Origin: Chersky-840 sp963794615
GTDB lineage: Bacteria > Actinomycetota > Acidimicrobiia > Acidimicrobiales > UBA8190
Assembly (NCBI GenBank): GCA_963794615.1
Contig: CAWCEP010000015.1
Span: 24,465 to 88,464, forward strand
Reading direction: 5' to 3'
Length of the DNA: 64,000 bases
Notes under the pieces: model-generated
What the model saw: the letters and a program-made list of their open reading frames with translations, nothing else
Told to the model about the DNA's origin: nothing
Database searches by the model: none
Position numbers and translations under genes: made by a program
Shown here: one piece after another, positions 21,430 to 30,072 of the stretch
Position numbering within the stretch: position 1 is the stretch's first letter
Layout: each line of letters starts with the position of its first letter

Positions 21430-22776
21430 ATGCAGGTCACCATCATCGGCGGGGGCAGCTACCAGTGGTCACCGAAGCTCATCGCCGATCTCCTCAGCCT
21501 CCCGTCGCTGGCCGGGGTGCACCTCGTCCTGGAGGACATCGACCCCGTCCCCCTCGAGAAGATGGAGGCCATCGCCCGCATCGCCGACGAGAAGCTCGGC
21601 GCCAAGTCCACCGTGTCGACGACGACCGACCAACGCCGCGCCCTCGAGGGTGCGGACTTCGTGGTGGTGACGATCTCCACCGGTGGGTTCACCAGCATGG
21701 GCGTCGACATCGACGTTCCCGCCCGCCACGGCATCCGCCAGTCGGTGGGAGACAGTGTCGGCCCCGGCGGGATCAGCCGGGCCCTGCGCAACATCCCCGT
21801 GCTCGCCGGCGTCGGCCGCGACATGGAGGAGCTGTGCCCCGACGCATGGTTGCTGAACATCACCAACCCCATGACCACCCTCACCCGCACGGTGTGTCGC
21901 GAGACGCGCATCAAGACCGTGGGCCTGTGCCACGAGGTGGGAGGGTTCTGCATGGACCTCGCCATCGCGTTCCGCAAGCCCCACACCGTCGTCCGTCCGG
22001 TGATCATGGGGGTCAACCACTTTCCCGTCATCACCGAGATCGATGTCGACGGCCGGGACGGCTTCGAGATGTTGCGCGAGCTCGTCGACGAGCTCGGCGG
22101 CCTCGAGGCCCTCGCCCCTTCGCCGGGCCAGGAAGAGGCGGAGCCGTTCTCGACGCTCGACTTCGGCCGGCGTCATCTGCTCAAGCTGGCGCTGCTCGAC
22201 CGCTGGGGTGCGCTCCTCGGCGCCAACGACCGGCACCTCGCCGAGTTCATGCCGGGAGTGCTCACCGAGGAATCGGGATGGGGTGAGTCATGGGGCATCT
22301 CCCTGACGCCGATGGCGACCCGAGAGAAGCACCAGGCCGAGTACGTCGCCGAGGTCGATGCCGTGCTGGCCGGCAAGGAGGAGCTGGCGACGTGGGACTC
22401 GGGCGAGCTCGTGGCCCCGGTCATCGACTCGTTGCTCACGGGAACCCACCGTGAGCTCCCCCTCAACCGGCCCAACACCGGCCAGTGCCCCGACCTCCCC
22501 ACCGACGCCGTGGTGGAGTCGATCTGCGTCGTCGACGCCGACGGCATCCGGGGCCGGGACGCGGCCGTCGCGCCGGCCCCGTTCGCCGAGCTCGTGCGCC
22601 GTCACGTGGCCGTCCAGGAACTGACGGTGGAAGCGGCGCTGACCGGTGACCGGGCCCTGGCCCACGAAGCCTTCGCCCTCGACCCGCTGGCGGGGCGCGG
22701 TGACCTGCGCGAGACCGAGGCCATGGTCGAGGAGCTCCTGGCCGGCACGGCCAAATGGCTTCCCCAATTCACCTGA
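21430..22776 (+). CDS. Glycoside hydrolase family 4 (NAD- and metal-dependent), CHEV type
   Basis: 448 residues from ATG 21430, with GGGAGG just upstream. GH4 enzymes cleave glycosides by transient oxidation at C3 using NAD+ and a divalent metal. Seen here: Rossmann start VTIIGGGSYQWSPKLI, then DSVGPGGISRALRNIP, ITNPMTTLT (substrate Asn), metal Cys in LCHEVGG and metal His in GVNHFP. The tetrapeptide CHEV has been reported as the signature of alpha-galacturonidases within GH4, so a uronide substrate is plausible but unproven. It heads the sugar-catabolic gene run; ends ..AKWLPQFT as does the second GH4 at 38924. Confidence 0.9.
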   Translation: MQVTIIGGGSYQWSPKLIADLLSLPSLAGVHLVLEDIDPVPLEKMEAIARIADEKLGAKSTVSTTTDQRRALEGADFVVVTISTGGFTSMGVDIDVPARHGIRQSVGDSVGPGGISRALRNIPVLAGVGRDMEELCPDAWLLNITNPMTTLTRTVCRETRIKTVGLCHEVGGFCMDLAIAFRKPHTVVRPVIMGVNHFPVITEIDVDGRDGFEMLRELVDELGGLEALAPSPGQEEAEPFSTLDFGRRHLLKLALLDRWGALLGANDRHLAEFMPGVLTEESGWGESWGISLTPMATREKHQAEYVAEVDAVLAGKEELATWDSGELVAPVIDSLLTGTHRELPLNRPNTGQCPDLPTDAVVESICVVDADGIRGRDAAVAPAPFAELVRRHVAVQELTVEAALTGDRALAHEAFALDPLAGRGDLRETEAMVEELLAGTAKWLPQFT

Positions 22777-22804
22777 GCTGCACCGGACACACGACGTAGC
22801 AGAC

Positions 22805-22842
22805 CCACACGACCACACGACCACACGACCACACGACCACAA
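22805..22842. repeat. Short tandem repeat (CACACGAC, about 4.5 copies)
   Basis: Octanucleotide repeat in the gap between the GH4 gene and the dehydrogenase gene; no open frame or hairpin accompanies it. Confidence 0.8.
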
Positions 22843-22880
22843 GGTCAGGCGGTCACCGCACCAGCCGACAGGAGGTCCTC

Positions 22881-23822
22881 GTGAAGCTGGGATTCATCGG
22901 CCTCGGGGCCATGGGCCTTCCCATGACGCGCAATCTGGTCGCGGCGGGTCATCAGGTCACCGTGGCGTCGCGCAGCCGACCGCCCATCGACGAGGCGATG
23001 GCGTTCGGCGCCATCGACGGGGGCACTGTCGCCGACGTGGCCCGGTCGAGCGAGGTCCTCATCATCTGCGTCCCCAATTCCCCCGACGTGGAGCAGGTGC
23101 TCGACGGTGTCGTCCCCGCCCTGGCCCCGGGCTCGATCGTGGTGGACTGCTCGACCATCGACCCCGACGTGGAGCGGGCCCAGCACGAACGGGTGGCGGC
23201 GGCGGGCGCCCGCTACCTCGACGCTCCCGTGTCGGGTGGCACGGTGGGGGCCAAGAAGGGGACGCTCACGCTGATGGTGGGGGGCGACCCCGCCACGCTC
23301 GACGCGGCCCGCCCCGCTCTCGATCCCATGGCCGGCCTGATCGTGCACGTGGGCGGGCCCGGGATGGGTCAGGTCGTGAAGCTCTGCAACAACCTGATCT
23401 ACGCCGCCCAGATGTTGGCCACGGCCGAGGCCACGGCGCTGGCCCTGCGTTCGGGGGTCGACATCCACAAGCTCCTCGAGGTGCTCGTCCACTCGACCGG
23501 TGACTGCACCGCGGTGCGCACCCGCCTGCCCGTGCCCGGCGTCATCCCCGACAGCCCCGCTTCGAACGGCTGGCAGCCCGGGTTCATGACCGACCTGATG
23601 GCGAAGGACCTCGACCTGGCGCTGTCGTATGCGGCCCGGGCCGGCGTCCCCGTCTCGTCCACGGCCGTCGCCCGCCAATCGCTCACCGCCGCCTCGACGG
23701 CCGGTTTCGGACGCGAGGACTTCTCGGCTCTGGCCAAGGTGGTGTTCGGCCTGGCCGGCGTAGCCGGAGCGGCCGGAGCGGCCGGCGGGGCCGGAACGGC
23801 CGGCGGGGCCGGAGCGGAGTGA
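22881..23822 (+). CDS. NAD(P)-dependent beta-hydroxyacid dehydrogenase (HIBADH family)
   Basis: 313 residues from GTG 22881 with CAGGAGG upstream. Motifs of the 3-hydroxyisobutyrate dehydrogenase/tartronate semialdehyde reductase family: FIGLGAMGLPMTRNL (dinucleotide binding), DAPVSGGTVGAKKGTLT (substrate loop) and GQVVKLCNNLIYAAQ with the catalytic Lys. The C-terminal ~21 residues are a Gly/Ala repeat (AGAAGAAGGAGTAGG), encoded by simple DNA repeats, probably a disordered tail. Its TGA overlaps the GTG of the aldolase gene. In this context it may reduce or oxidise a sugar-derived 3-hydroxyacid such as tartronate semialdehyde; that is inference. Confidence 0.85.
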   Translation: MKLGFIGLGAMGLPMTRNLVAAGHQVTVASRSRPPIDEAMAFGAIDGGTVADVARSSEVLIICVPNSPDVEQVLDGVVPALAPGSIVVDCSTIDPDVERAQHERVAAAGARYLDAPVSGGTVGAKKGTLTLMVGGDPATLDAARPALDPMAGLIVHVGGPGMGQVVKLCNNLIYAAQMLATAEATALALRSGVDIHKLLEVLVHSTGDCTAVRTRLPVPGVIPDSPASNGWQPGFMTDLMAKDLDLALSYAARAGVPVSSTAVARQSLTAASTAGFGREDFSALAKVVFGLAGVAGAAGAAGGAGTAGGAGAE

Positions 23823-24655
23823 GCTTGCCGACCGGGCCCCTGCCGACGCCGGCGGTGATCCTCGCCGCCGATCACCGGGCCCGCGGCGTCATCACCATCG
23901 AGTCGTATGCGGCCTACGTCGACGCGCTGCGCGCCGCCATCGGGTCCTGTGACGGCATCCTGGCGAGCACCCAACCGCTGCGCGACCTCGTAGCCTCGGG
24001 TGCGGTCGAGCCCCGGCATCGCACCTATCTTTCCCTCAACCGCACGGGACTGGCGGCCAGCGCGTTCGAGCTCGACGACCGACTCGTGGCGACCGTGGAG
24101 CAGGCCGCCGCCGAGGGATGGACCGGCGTGAAGCACATGACGCGCATCGACATGGCCGACCCGTTGACCGCACCCGCCCTCGAGCTCCTGGGGAAGATCC
24201 TCGAATCGGCCCGGTCGCTCGGGCTCGACGCGCTCATCGAGTCCCTGACGTGGCGCGACGGTGCGATGGCGCGCGACACCGACTCGATCGTGTTCGCCGC
24301 CATCGTCGCCCATGACCTGGGCGCACCCGTGCTCAAGGTGCCGTTCCCCGACGTCGCACCCGGATCGGCCCGGGTCGACGCCGTGGCGCGCATCGTGGCG
24401 AGCGTGGGCGTCCCCGTCCTCTTCCTCGGTGGCCCCCGCCGCAGTGGTGACAGCGGCCCCGGCGACCCCGGCAGCCCCGGCGACCCCCGCACCGACCTCC
24501 TCGACGAGGTTGCCGACGCCATGGCGGGCGGCGCCGCCGGCCTGGCGGTGGGCCGCGTCGTGTACCAGGACCCCGACCCCGCCACCGCGGCGCGCCTCGT
24601 GGCCGAGGCCGTGCGCCACGGAGCACGTCGGGCGGAGGGCACCGTCCCGGCGTGA
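23819..24655 (+). CDS. Class I aldolase-like (beta/alpha)8 protein
   Basis: 278 residues. GTG 23819 overlaps the preceding stop. The start AVILAADHRARGVI resembles the N-terminus of FbaB/LacD/DhnA-type class I aldolases. VLKVPFPDV in the second half supplies a candidate Schiff-base lysine, and VPVLFLGGPR resembles the phosphate-binding strand. The following segment (GDSGPGDPGSPGDPR) is a Pro/Gly repeat inserted in a loop, and AGGAAGLAVGRVVYQ is the usual last barrel strand of the family. It probably cleaves a sugar phosphate made by the kinase encoded next. Its stop overlaps the kinase GTG. The exact substrate is unknown. Confidence 0.75.
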   Translation: MSLPTGPLPTPAVILAADHRARGVITIESYAAYVDALRAAIGSCDGILASTQPLRDLVASGAVEPRHRTYLSLNRTGLAASAFELDDRLVATVEQAAAEGWTGVKHMTRIDMADPLTAPALELLGKILESARSLGLDALIESLTWRDGAMARDTDSIVFAAIVAHDLGAPVLKVPFPDVAPGSARVDAVARIVASVGVPVLFLGGPRRSGDSGPGDPGSPGDPRTDLLDEVADAMAGGAAGLAVGRVVYQDPDPATAARLVAEAVRHGARRAEGTVPA

Positions 24656-26179
24656 TCCTCACCGTCGACCTCGGGACCAGCGTCACGAAGGTGGTCGTCT
24701 GGGGTGCCGAGGGCCAGCTGGCCGTGGGCCGCAGCCGCGCTGCACTGCACCTACTCCGCCGGCAACCGAGCCGAACAGGACCCCGCCGCGTGGTGGCCTT
24801 CGGTGGTCTCGGCCTGCGAGTCGGCCCGCGCCGCGCTCGGCGACTCGGCGGTGGACGTGTTCGGCGCGACCGAGGCGGTCGGCTTCTCGGCGGCTCGCCA
24901 GACCTTCGTGCCGGTGGCCGAGGACGCGACGCCGTTGGGCCCGGCGCTGCTGTGGTCGGACCGGCGCGCCCACGCCGAGGCACTGGCGCTGGCCGAGTCC
25001 TTGGGGGATCGTGGTCCGCTCGGGGGCGGCGGCGCAACCGTCGAAGAGGAGGGCGCGTCGTTCGTACGACGGCGCACCGGGCTCGTCCTCGACGCGGGCT
25101 CGGTGGCGGCCAAGCTGCGGTGGCTGGAGCATCACGAGCCGCATCGACTCGAGCGGGCGCGTTGGCTGCTGGCGCCGAGAGACCTGGTGGCATGGCATCT
25201 CACCGGTGCGGTGTCCACCGACCACACGCTGGCCTCGGCCACCGGCCTGTACGAGATGGCCGGTGATGGTGACCTCGGTCCCCTCCTCCCCGGACTGGTC
25301 GACGCCGCCGTCGCCGAGAAGCTCCCCGGCTCCCTTCCGTCGGACACCGTGTTGGGTGGACTGCTCGGAGGACCGGCGGGTGCGCTGGGAGTCCGCCCCG
25401 GCATCCCCGTGGTGATCGGCGCCGGGGACCGCGCCTGCGAAGTCCTCGGCACGCGCGCCTCGGGGTCGTGGCCGATGGTGTCGTGGGGAACCACGGCCAA
25501 CGTGTCGGTGCCCCTGCCCGGCCTCGGCGAGGTGATGCCCGACGCCATGATCGTGACGGGGGGTGCGCTCGGAGGCGTGCTCCTCGAGGGCGGTCTCTCG
25601 GCGGCGGGATCCCTCCTCGACTGGCTGGGCCACCTGGCCGGCGTCGAGGTCGGTTCCCTCCTGGATCGCGCCCGGTCCAGCCCACCCGGGTCCCGGGGCG
25701 TGATCGTGCTCCCCTGGCTGGGGGGCGCCCGGGCGCCGTGGTGGCGCGACACGGCCCGGGGGGCGGTAGTGGGCCTGTCCTTCGACCACGACATCGGGGA
25801 CATGACGCGCGCCGTGATCGAGTCGGTGGCGTGGGACGTGCAGCGGTGTCTGGAGTCGGCTGCGGCGGCGCGTGCCGGGTCGACCGGTCCGGTGGGACTC
25901 GTCCTGGCCGGGGGCGGCTCGAATTCCCCGCTGTGGACCGAGATCCTCGCTGCGGTCACCGGGCTCCCGGTGCGTCGGCCCCGATGGGGTGAGGCGGCAT
26001 CGGCCGGCGCGGCGATGCTCGCGGCCCGGGCCACGGGAGCCGACGTCGGCCTCGACGCGACCGTGGACGGCGAGGATGCCGACCCGATCCAGCCCGACGC
26101 GCCACTGGTGGAGTGCTACGCGTCGCTTCGACCCGGTGTCGACGCCGCCGCCGGGGCCGTCATCGGACTGGGATCGTGA
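24652..26179 (+). CDS. FGGY-family carbohydrate kinase, one frameshift
   Basis: GTG 24652 overlaps the aldolase stop. The start is MILTVDLGTSVTKVVVW, the first FGGY ATPase motif. A one-base shift near 24725-24735 moves to ALHCTYSAGNRAEQDPAAWW, a stretch typical of xylulokinase/gluconokinase relatives. The rest is continuous: LLWSDRRAHAEA, VIGAGDRACEVLG, VSWGTTANVSVP, PWLGGARAPWWRDTARG, and VLAGGGSNSPLWTEILAAVTGLPV, the FGGY signature region. About 508 residues, the expected size. It phosphorylates a sugar, polyol or sugar acid with ATP to feed the aldolase. The single break with perfect motifs on both sides suggests a sequence error. Confidence 0.82.
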
Positions 26180-26180
26180 G

Positions 26181-26220
26181 CCGATGAGCACCGCGACCCG
26201 ATGAGCACCGCGACCCGATG
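26181..26220. repeat. 18-bp direct repeat around the LarA-like start
   Basis: CCGATGAGCACCGCGACC occurs twice in tandem between the kinase stop and the start of the LarA-like gene, which begins in a third partial copy (CCGATGA). Confidence 0.85.
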
Positions 26221-27543
26221 AAAGAGGTGCGCCTCGCCTACGGCCGCGACGGGATCGTGGCGCGCGTCCCCGACGACGCCGTCGTCGTGACCGCCACCGA
26301 GCTGCCGGGCCTGCCCGACGAAGCCGGGGCCGTGCTCGACGCCCTGGGCGCGCCGGTCGAGGGCGCAGCCCTGTCCGACCTCGTCGGCGAGGCGGCTCGC
26401 GCCGTGGCCCGGCGCGGGGGCGGGACGAGAGGACGGGGGGGAGCCGGGGGCGTGCCCCGGGTGGCGGTGGTCTTTCCCGACCTCACGAGACCCATGCCCA
26501 ACCGCACCGTCCTGCCGCCCCTGCTCGCCGAGCTCGACAGGCTCGGTGTCGGCCCCGACCACGTCGAGTTGTTGTGCGCCACCGGTACCCACCGCGCCGC
26601 GACCCACGAGGAGATGGTCGAGCTCGTGGGTGACGACATCGCCGGGCGCTATCGCATCCACCAGCACACCGCCGACGCCGCCGACGACCACGTCGAGGTG
26701 GGCCGGGTCGACGGCACCGCGGTTCGCATCGACCGCCGCTACGTCGAGGCCGACGTCCGCATCCTCACCGGGTTCGTCGAGCCCCATTTCTTCGCCGGCT
26801 TCAGCGGCGGCCCCAAGGGGGCGTGTCCGGGCCTGGCCTCACTCGAGACGATCCTCGAGGCCCACAGCCCGAGTCGCATCGCCGACCCCCGCGCCACCTG
26901 GCTCGTGACCGAGGGCAATCCCGTCCACGACTTCGTCCGCGCCGCCGTGGCCCTGGCGCCCCCCACCCTGTCGGTGGACGTAGCCATCAACCAACGTCGC
27001 CAGCTCACCGCCGTGTTCGCCGGCCCGTTGCCGGCCGGGCACGCCGCGGCCTGCCGGTTCGTCGACGAGACATCGGTGCAGTCGGTGGGGGCTCGTTTTG
27101 ACGTGGTGCTCAGCACCAACGGGGGCTATCCCCTCGACCGGAACCTCTACCAGGCCGTGAAGGGCATGGCCGCCGCCGAACGGGTGGTCCGTGTCGGTGG
27201 GACCATCGTGATGGCGGCGCAGTGCACCGACGGCACACCGCGCGGCGGCGCCTTCGCCCGACTGCTGGCCGAGGCGCGGGCCCCCGACGCGCTCGGGGGG
27301 ATCGAGGGACCGTCGGAGACCGACCGCTGGCAGGCCCAGGTCCTGGGCCGGGTCCTCGACCACGCCGAGGTATGGCTCCACGCGGGCGGGTTGACCGACG
27401 ACGAGGTCCACGCCGCCTTCCTCCGACCTGTGGCGGACGTGACCGATGCCGTGGCTGAGGCACTCGACGGCACCGGCCTCGGCCCCGGAGCTCGCCTCGG
27501 TGTCCTCCCCTACGGCCCGCTCACCGTCGCGTCGGCGTCCTGA
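26218..27543 (+). CDS. LarA-family (nickel-pincer) 2-hydroxyacid racemase/epimerase homologue
   Basis: 441 residues, the normal size of LarA (DUF2088) proteins. Lactate racemase holds a nickel-pincer nucleotide covalently on a lysine and moves hydride at C2 of an alpha-hydroxyacid. Here FPDLTRPMPN matches the DxTRP segment, LLCATGTHRAAT carries the GTHR histidine, EPHFFAGFSGGPKGACPG holds the metal-site His and the cofactor lysine, and EGNPVHDF contains the later conserved His. The canonical SGGRK reads SGGPK; the lysine remains. Within a sugar kinase/aldolase operon, a sugar-acid 2-epimerase is likelier than lactate racemase. No larB, larC or larE appears in the window. Confidence 0.85.
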   Translation: MKEVRLAYGRDGIVARVPDDAVVVTATELPGLPDEAGAVLDALGAPVEGAALSDLVGEAARAVARRGGGTRGRGGAGGVPRVAVVFPDLTRPMPNRTVLPPLLAELDRLGVGPDHVELLCATGTHRAATHEEMVELVGDDIAGRYRIHQHTADAADDHVEVGRVDGTAVRIDRRYVEADVRILTGFVEPHFFAGFSGGPKGACPGLASLETILEAHSPSRIADPRATWLVTEGNPVHDFVRAAVALAPPTLSVDVAINQRRQLTAVFAGPLPAGHAAACRFVDETSVQSVGARFDVVLSTNGGYPLDRNLYQAVKGMAAAERVVRVGGTIVMAAQCTDGTPRGGAFARLLAEARAPDALGGIEGPSETDRWQAQVLGRVLDHAEVWLHAGGLTDDEVHAAFLRPVADVTDAVAEALDGTGLGPGARLGVLPYGPLTVASAS

Positions 27544-27580
27544 CCCGGGTGGGGGCAGGTCGTGGAGGAACACGAACTCT

Positions 27581-27596
27581 CTGACGATTGCGTCAG
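27581..27596. promoter_or_regulatory. Inverted repeat CTGACG-N4-CGTCAG
   Basis: Perfect 6-bp arms separated by ATTG, 19 bp before the MFS-LivF fusion start and 37 bp after the LarA-like stop. The stem is short and not followed by a T run, so an operator for the transporter genes is a better guess than a terminator. Confidence 0.4.
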
Positions 27597-27615
27597 GGAT
27601 TAGCGTTAGCCAACC

Positions 27616-30072
27616 ATGGGGGATGCGCTTGTCGGTGAGGCGGCGATGTTCGAGGGTGAGCAGCCCCTGTTCAACTTCGTCGTGCCCGACGAGCTCCTCG
27701 CCGCCGCCGTCAGCAAGAGCCGCGACAAGGCGGCTGTGGCCGACGTGGCCCTCATGCCGGGCACGGGTGAGGGCAAGCCTCCCCCCCTCATGGGCATCCT
27801 CCGGGAGTACGGGTTCTCGCCGCTGATCCTGCTCACCGCGGCGGCCATGGTGACCGACACCATCGTCAACGGCATCGGCATCCTGGGTCCCGAGATCAAA
27901 CGGTCGTTCCACCTGAGCGACACCGGCCTCGGCGCGGTGATCTTCGTCGGGGCCGTGGCCCAGATCGCCTGGGGCATGCCGGTGGCGGTGTTCGCCGACC
28001 GGGGCAGCCGCAAGAAGGTGGCGGGCATCACGCTGCTCATCTTCTCGGCCACGATCCCGATCATGGCCCTGGTCCACAACGTGTGGCCCTTCGTCTTCCT
28101 CTACCTCGTCGCCGCGGTCGGGCTGGGATCGAGCGACACGGTCCACAACGCCTACCTGGCCGACGCCTATCCCACCCACGGCCGGGCCCGCGTCTTCACC
28201 TGGCACAACATGAACGACCCGGTGTCCCAGACCATCGGGATCCTGTTGGTGGGCTACATCGCGGCGGCCACCCACAACTGGCGCTGGGCCCTGGCCCTGG
28301 CGCTGATCGGCGTGCCCGTCGCCATCGGCATCTTCTTCATCCGGGAACCGGAGAAAGGGGCCAACGAGTCGAGCCACATCCTGAAGGCCGCCGGCATGGA
28401 CATCGAGACCGAGCAGGAGCACGCCCCCAAGGTCCTCCTCGGATCGGCCGTCACCCGCCTGCTGCGCATCCGGTCCCTCTACTACGAGCTCGTGGCCGTG
28501 GCCATCCTGGGCTTCGCCGGCACCGGCATCCCGTTGTTCGGCTCGCTCTACTTCCAACGGGTCTGGCATCTCGGGGTGGCCCAGCGGGCCGACGTGTTCT
28601 CGATCATCGGCCTGTCGTCGTTCCTCGGGCTGCCCGTCGTCTACCTCGTCGGAGACCGGCTCTTCCGGCGCGCCCCCGAGAAACCGCTCGTGGTGGCGGG
28701 CATCTGCATCGCGGCGTTCGGCGGCCTCTACAGCCTGTCGCTCTACATGCCCCATCTCTGGATGGTCGTGGTCCTGCAATTCCTGGCCCAGTCGGCGGTC
28801 GCCCCCCTGTCGATCTGCATCTTCCAGACGTTGGCGGCCACCGCGCCCCCCGAGATGCGGGCCATCTGCTTCGGGCTGTTCGGCGTCTACGCGCTCGTGT
28901 TCGGGGGATTCGCGGGGGGCGTGCTCCTCGGTGCCATCAGTGACTCCACCAACGTCACCACCGCGCTCACCCTCATCGGACCGGTCTGCGCGGTGGGAGG
29001 GGTGCTCCTCCTGGTCGGCTCGCGCTTCGTCCGCAGCGACATCACCCTCGTCATCGAGGACGTCCTCGAGCGCTACGCCGAAGGCAAACGACGCCGCTCC
29101 GGCGGAGCGATCCCGGCACTGCAGATCCACAACATGGACTTCTATTACGGCAGCCAGCAGGTCCTCTTCGACGTGAACCTGGAGGTCCCCGAGGGCGACA
29201 TCGTGGCCCTCCTCGGCACCAACGGCGCCGGCAAGAGCACCCTGCTGCGGGCGGTCGCCGGCCTCGACCACCCCCACCGCGGCGTCATCCGCATCTTCGG
29301 CACCAACTGCACCTACCTCGAGCCCGAGCAGATCATCGACCTCGGCGCCGCCCTGCTGGTGGGGGGCAAGATGACGTTCCCGGGGCTCACCGTCCGGGAG
29401 AACCTGCGCGTCGGCGGACACTCGTTCCGCCGGGAGACCCCCCGGGCCAAGACTGCGCTCGACGACGCCATCGGCCTCTTCCCCGAGCTCGAGTCCCGGC
29501 TCGACCAGCCCGCCGGCACCTTGTCGGGCGGCGAGCAGCAGATGCTGGCCCTGGCCCGGGTCATGATGAGCAAGCCCCGCCTCCTCATGATCGACGAGCT
29601 CGCCTTCGGCCTGGCCCCGATGACCGTCGAACGCCTCATGGACATCGTCCGGCGGGTGAACGCCGAAGGCGCCACGGTGATCCTGGTCGAGCAGAGCGTG
29701 AACCGCGCCATGACGTTGGCCGAGCACGCCTTCTTCCTCGAGCGCGGCGAGGTCCGCTTCGACGGTTCGATCACCGACCTCCTCTCCCGGGACGACCTCC
29801 TGCGCCCGGTGTTCCTGGCCAGTGTCGGGGCCGCGCTCGGCACCCACTCGACGACCCCCAACGGCGCCACGACACCCAAGGACACGACGACACCCAACGG
29901 CGACGCGGCAAGAACACGGACGGGACCGGCGAAACCGGCGCAGGCCGGCAACCCGACCGGGCCGGCGAACAGTGCGCAGACGGGTGGGGAACCGAGCGCC
30001 CCCAAGGCCGACAGACTGTGGTTGGCGGGGCCGGGGCCGGAGGACGACGGAAAGGACGGGGGCCGCGCGTGA
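27616..30072 (+). CDS. MFS transporter fused to LivF-type ABC ATPase
   Basis: 818 residues joining two transporter types. Residues ~55-480 are a 12-helix MFS carrier: SPLILLTAAAMVTDTIVNG, then VFADRGSRKKVAGITLL, which is the loop 2-3 motif, and DAYPTHGRARVFTWHN. From ~500 there is a complete ABC domain: LLGTNGAGKSTLLRAVAG (Walker A), LSGGEQQMLALARVM (signature), RLLMIDELAFGLAP (Walker B) and VEQSVNRAMTLAEHAFFLERG (H-loop region reads Q-S in place of His). The ABC half is LivF-like. The C-terminal 70 residues are a TTPNG/TTPKD repeat, probably disordered. It precedes, with overlapping stop/start, a LivH-LivM fusion, so the ABC part should drive that permease. The function of the MFS half is open. 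Confidence 0.9.
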   Translation: MGDALVGEAAMFEGEQPLFNFVVPDELLAAAVSKSRDKAAVADVALMPGTGEGKPPPLMGILREYGFSPLILLTAAAMVTDTIVNGIGILGPEIKRSFHLSDTGLGAVIFVGAVAQIAWGMPVAVFADRGSRKKVAGITLLIFSATIPIMALVHNVWPFVFLYLVAAVGLGSSDTVHNAYLADAYPTHGRARVFTWHNMNDPVSQTIGILLVGYIAAATHNWRWALALALIGVPVAIGIFFIREPEKGANESSHILKAAGMDIETEQEHAPKVLLGSAVTRLLRIRSLYYELVAVAILGFAGTGIPLFGSLYFQRVWHLGVAQRADVFSIIGLSSFLGLPVVYLVGDRLFRRAPEKPLVVAGICIAAFGGLYSLSLYMPHLWMVVVLQFLAQSAVAPLSICIFQTLAATAPPEMRAICFGLFGVYALVFGGFAGGVLLGAISDSTNVTTALTLIGPVCAVGGVLLLVGSRFVRSDITLVIEDVLERYAEGKRRRSGGAIPALQIHNMDFYYGSQQVLFDVNLEVPEGDIVALLGTNGAGKSTLLRAVAGLDHPHRGVIRIFGTNCTYLEPEQIIDLGAALLVGGKMTFPGLTVRENLRVGGHSFRRETPRAKTALDDAIGLFPELESRLDQPAGTLSGGEQQMLALARVMMSKPRLLMIDELAFGLAPMTVERLMDIVRRVNAEGATVILVEQSVNRAMTLAEHAFFLERGEVRFDGSITDLLSRDDLLRPVFLASVGAALGTHSTTPNGATTPKDTTTPNGDAARTRTGPAKPAQAGNPTGPANSAQTGGEPSAPKADRLWLAGPGPEDDGKDGGRA

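Noticed and set aside
27581..27610. Rho-independent terminator after the LarA-like gene
   Set aside because: The stem is only 6 bp and no T tract follows; it fits an operator better.
26839..29847. Open frame of about 1000 codons on the minus strand
   Set aside because: It lies opposite the LarA-like and MFS-LivF genes, whose motifs are unmistakable. The composition (long runs of Asp/Glu/Arg/Gly/His) is that of an antisense shadow in GC-rich DNA.
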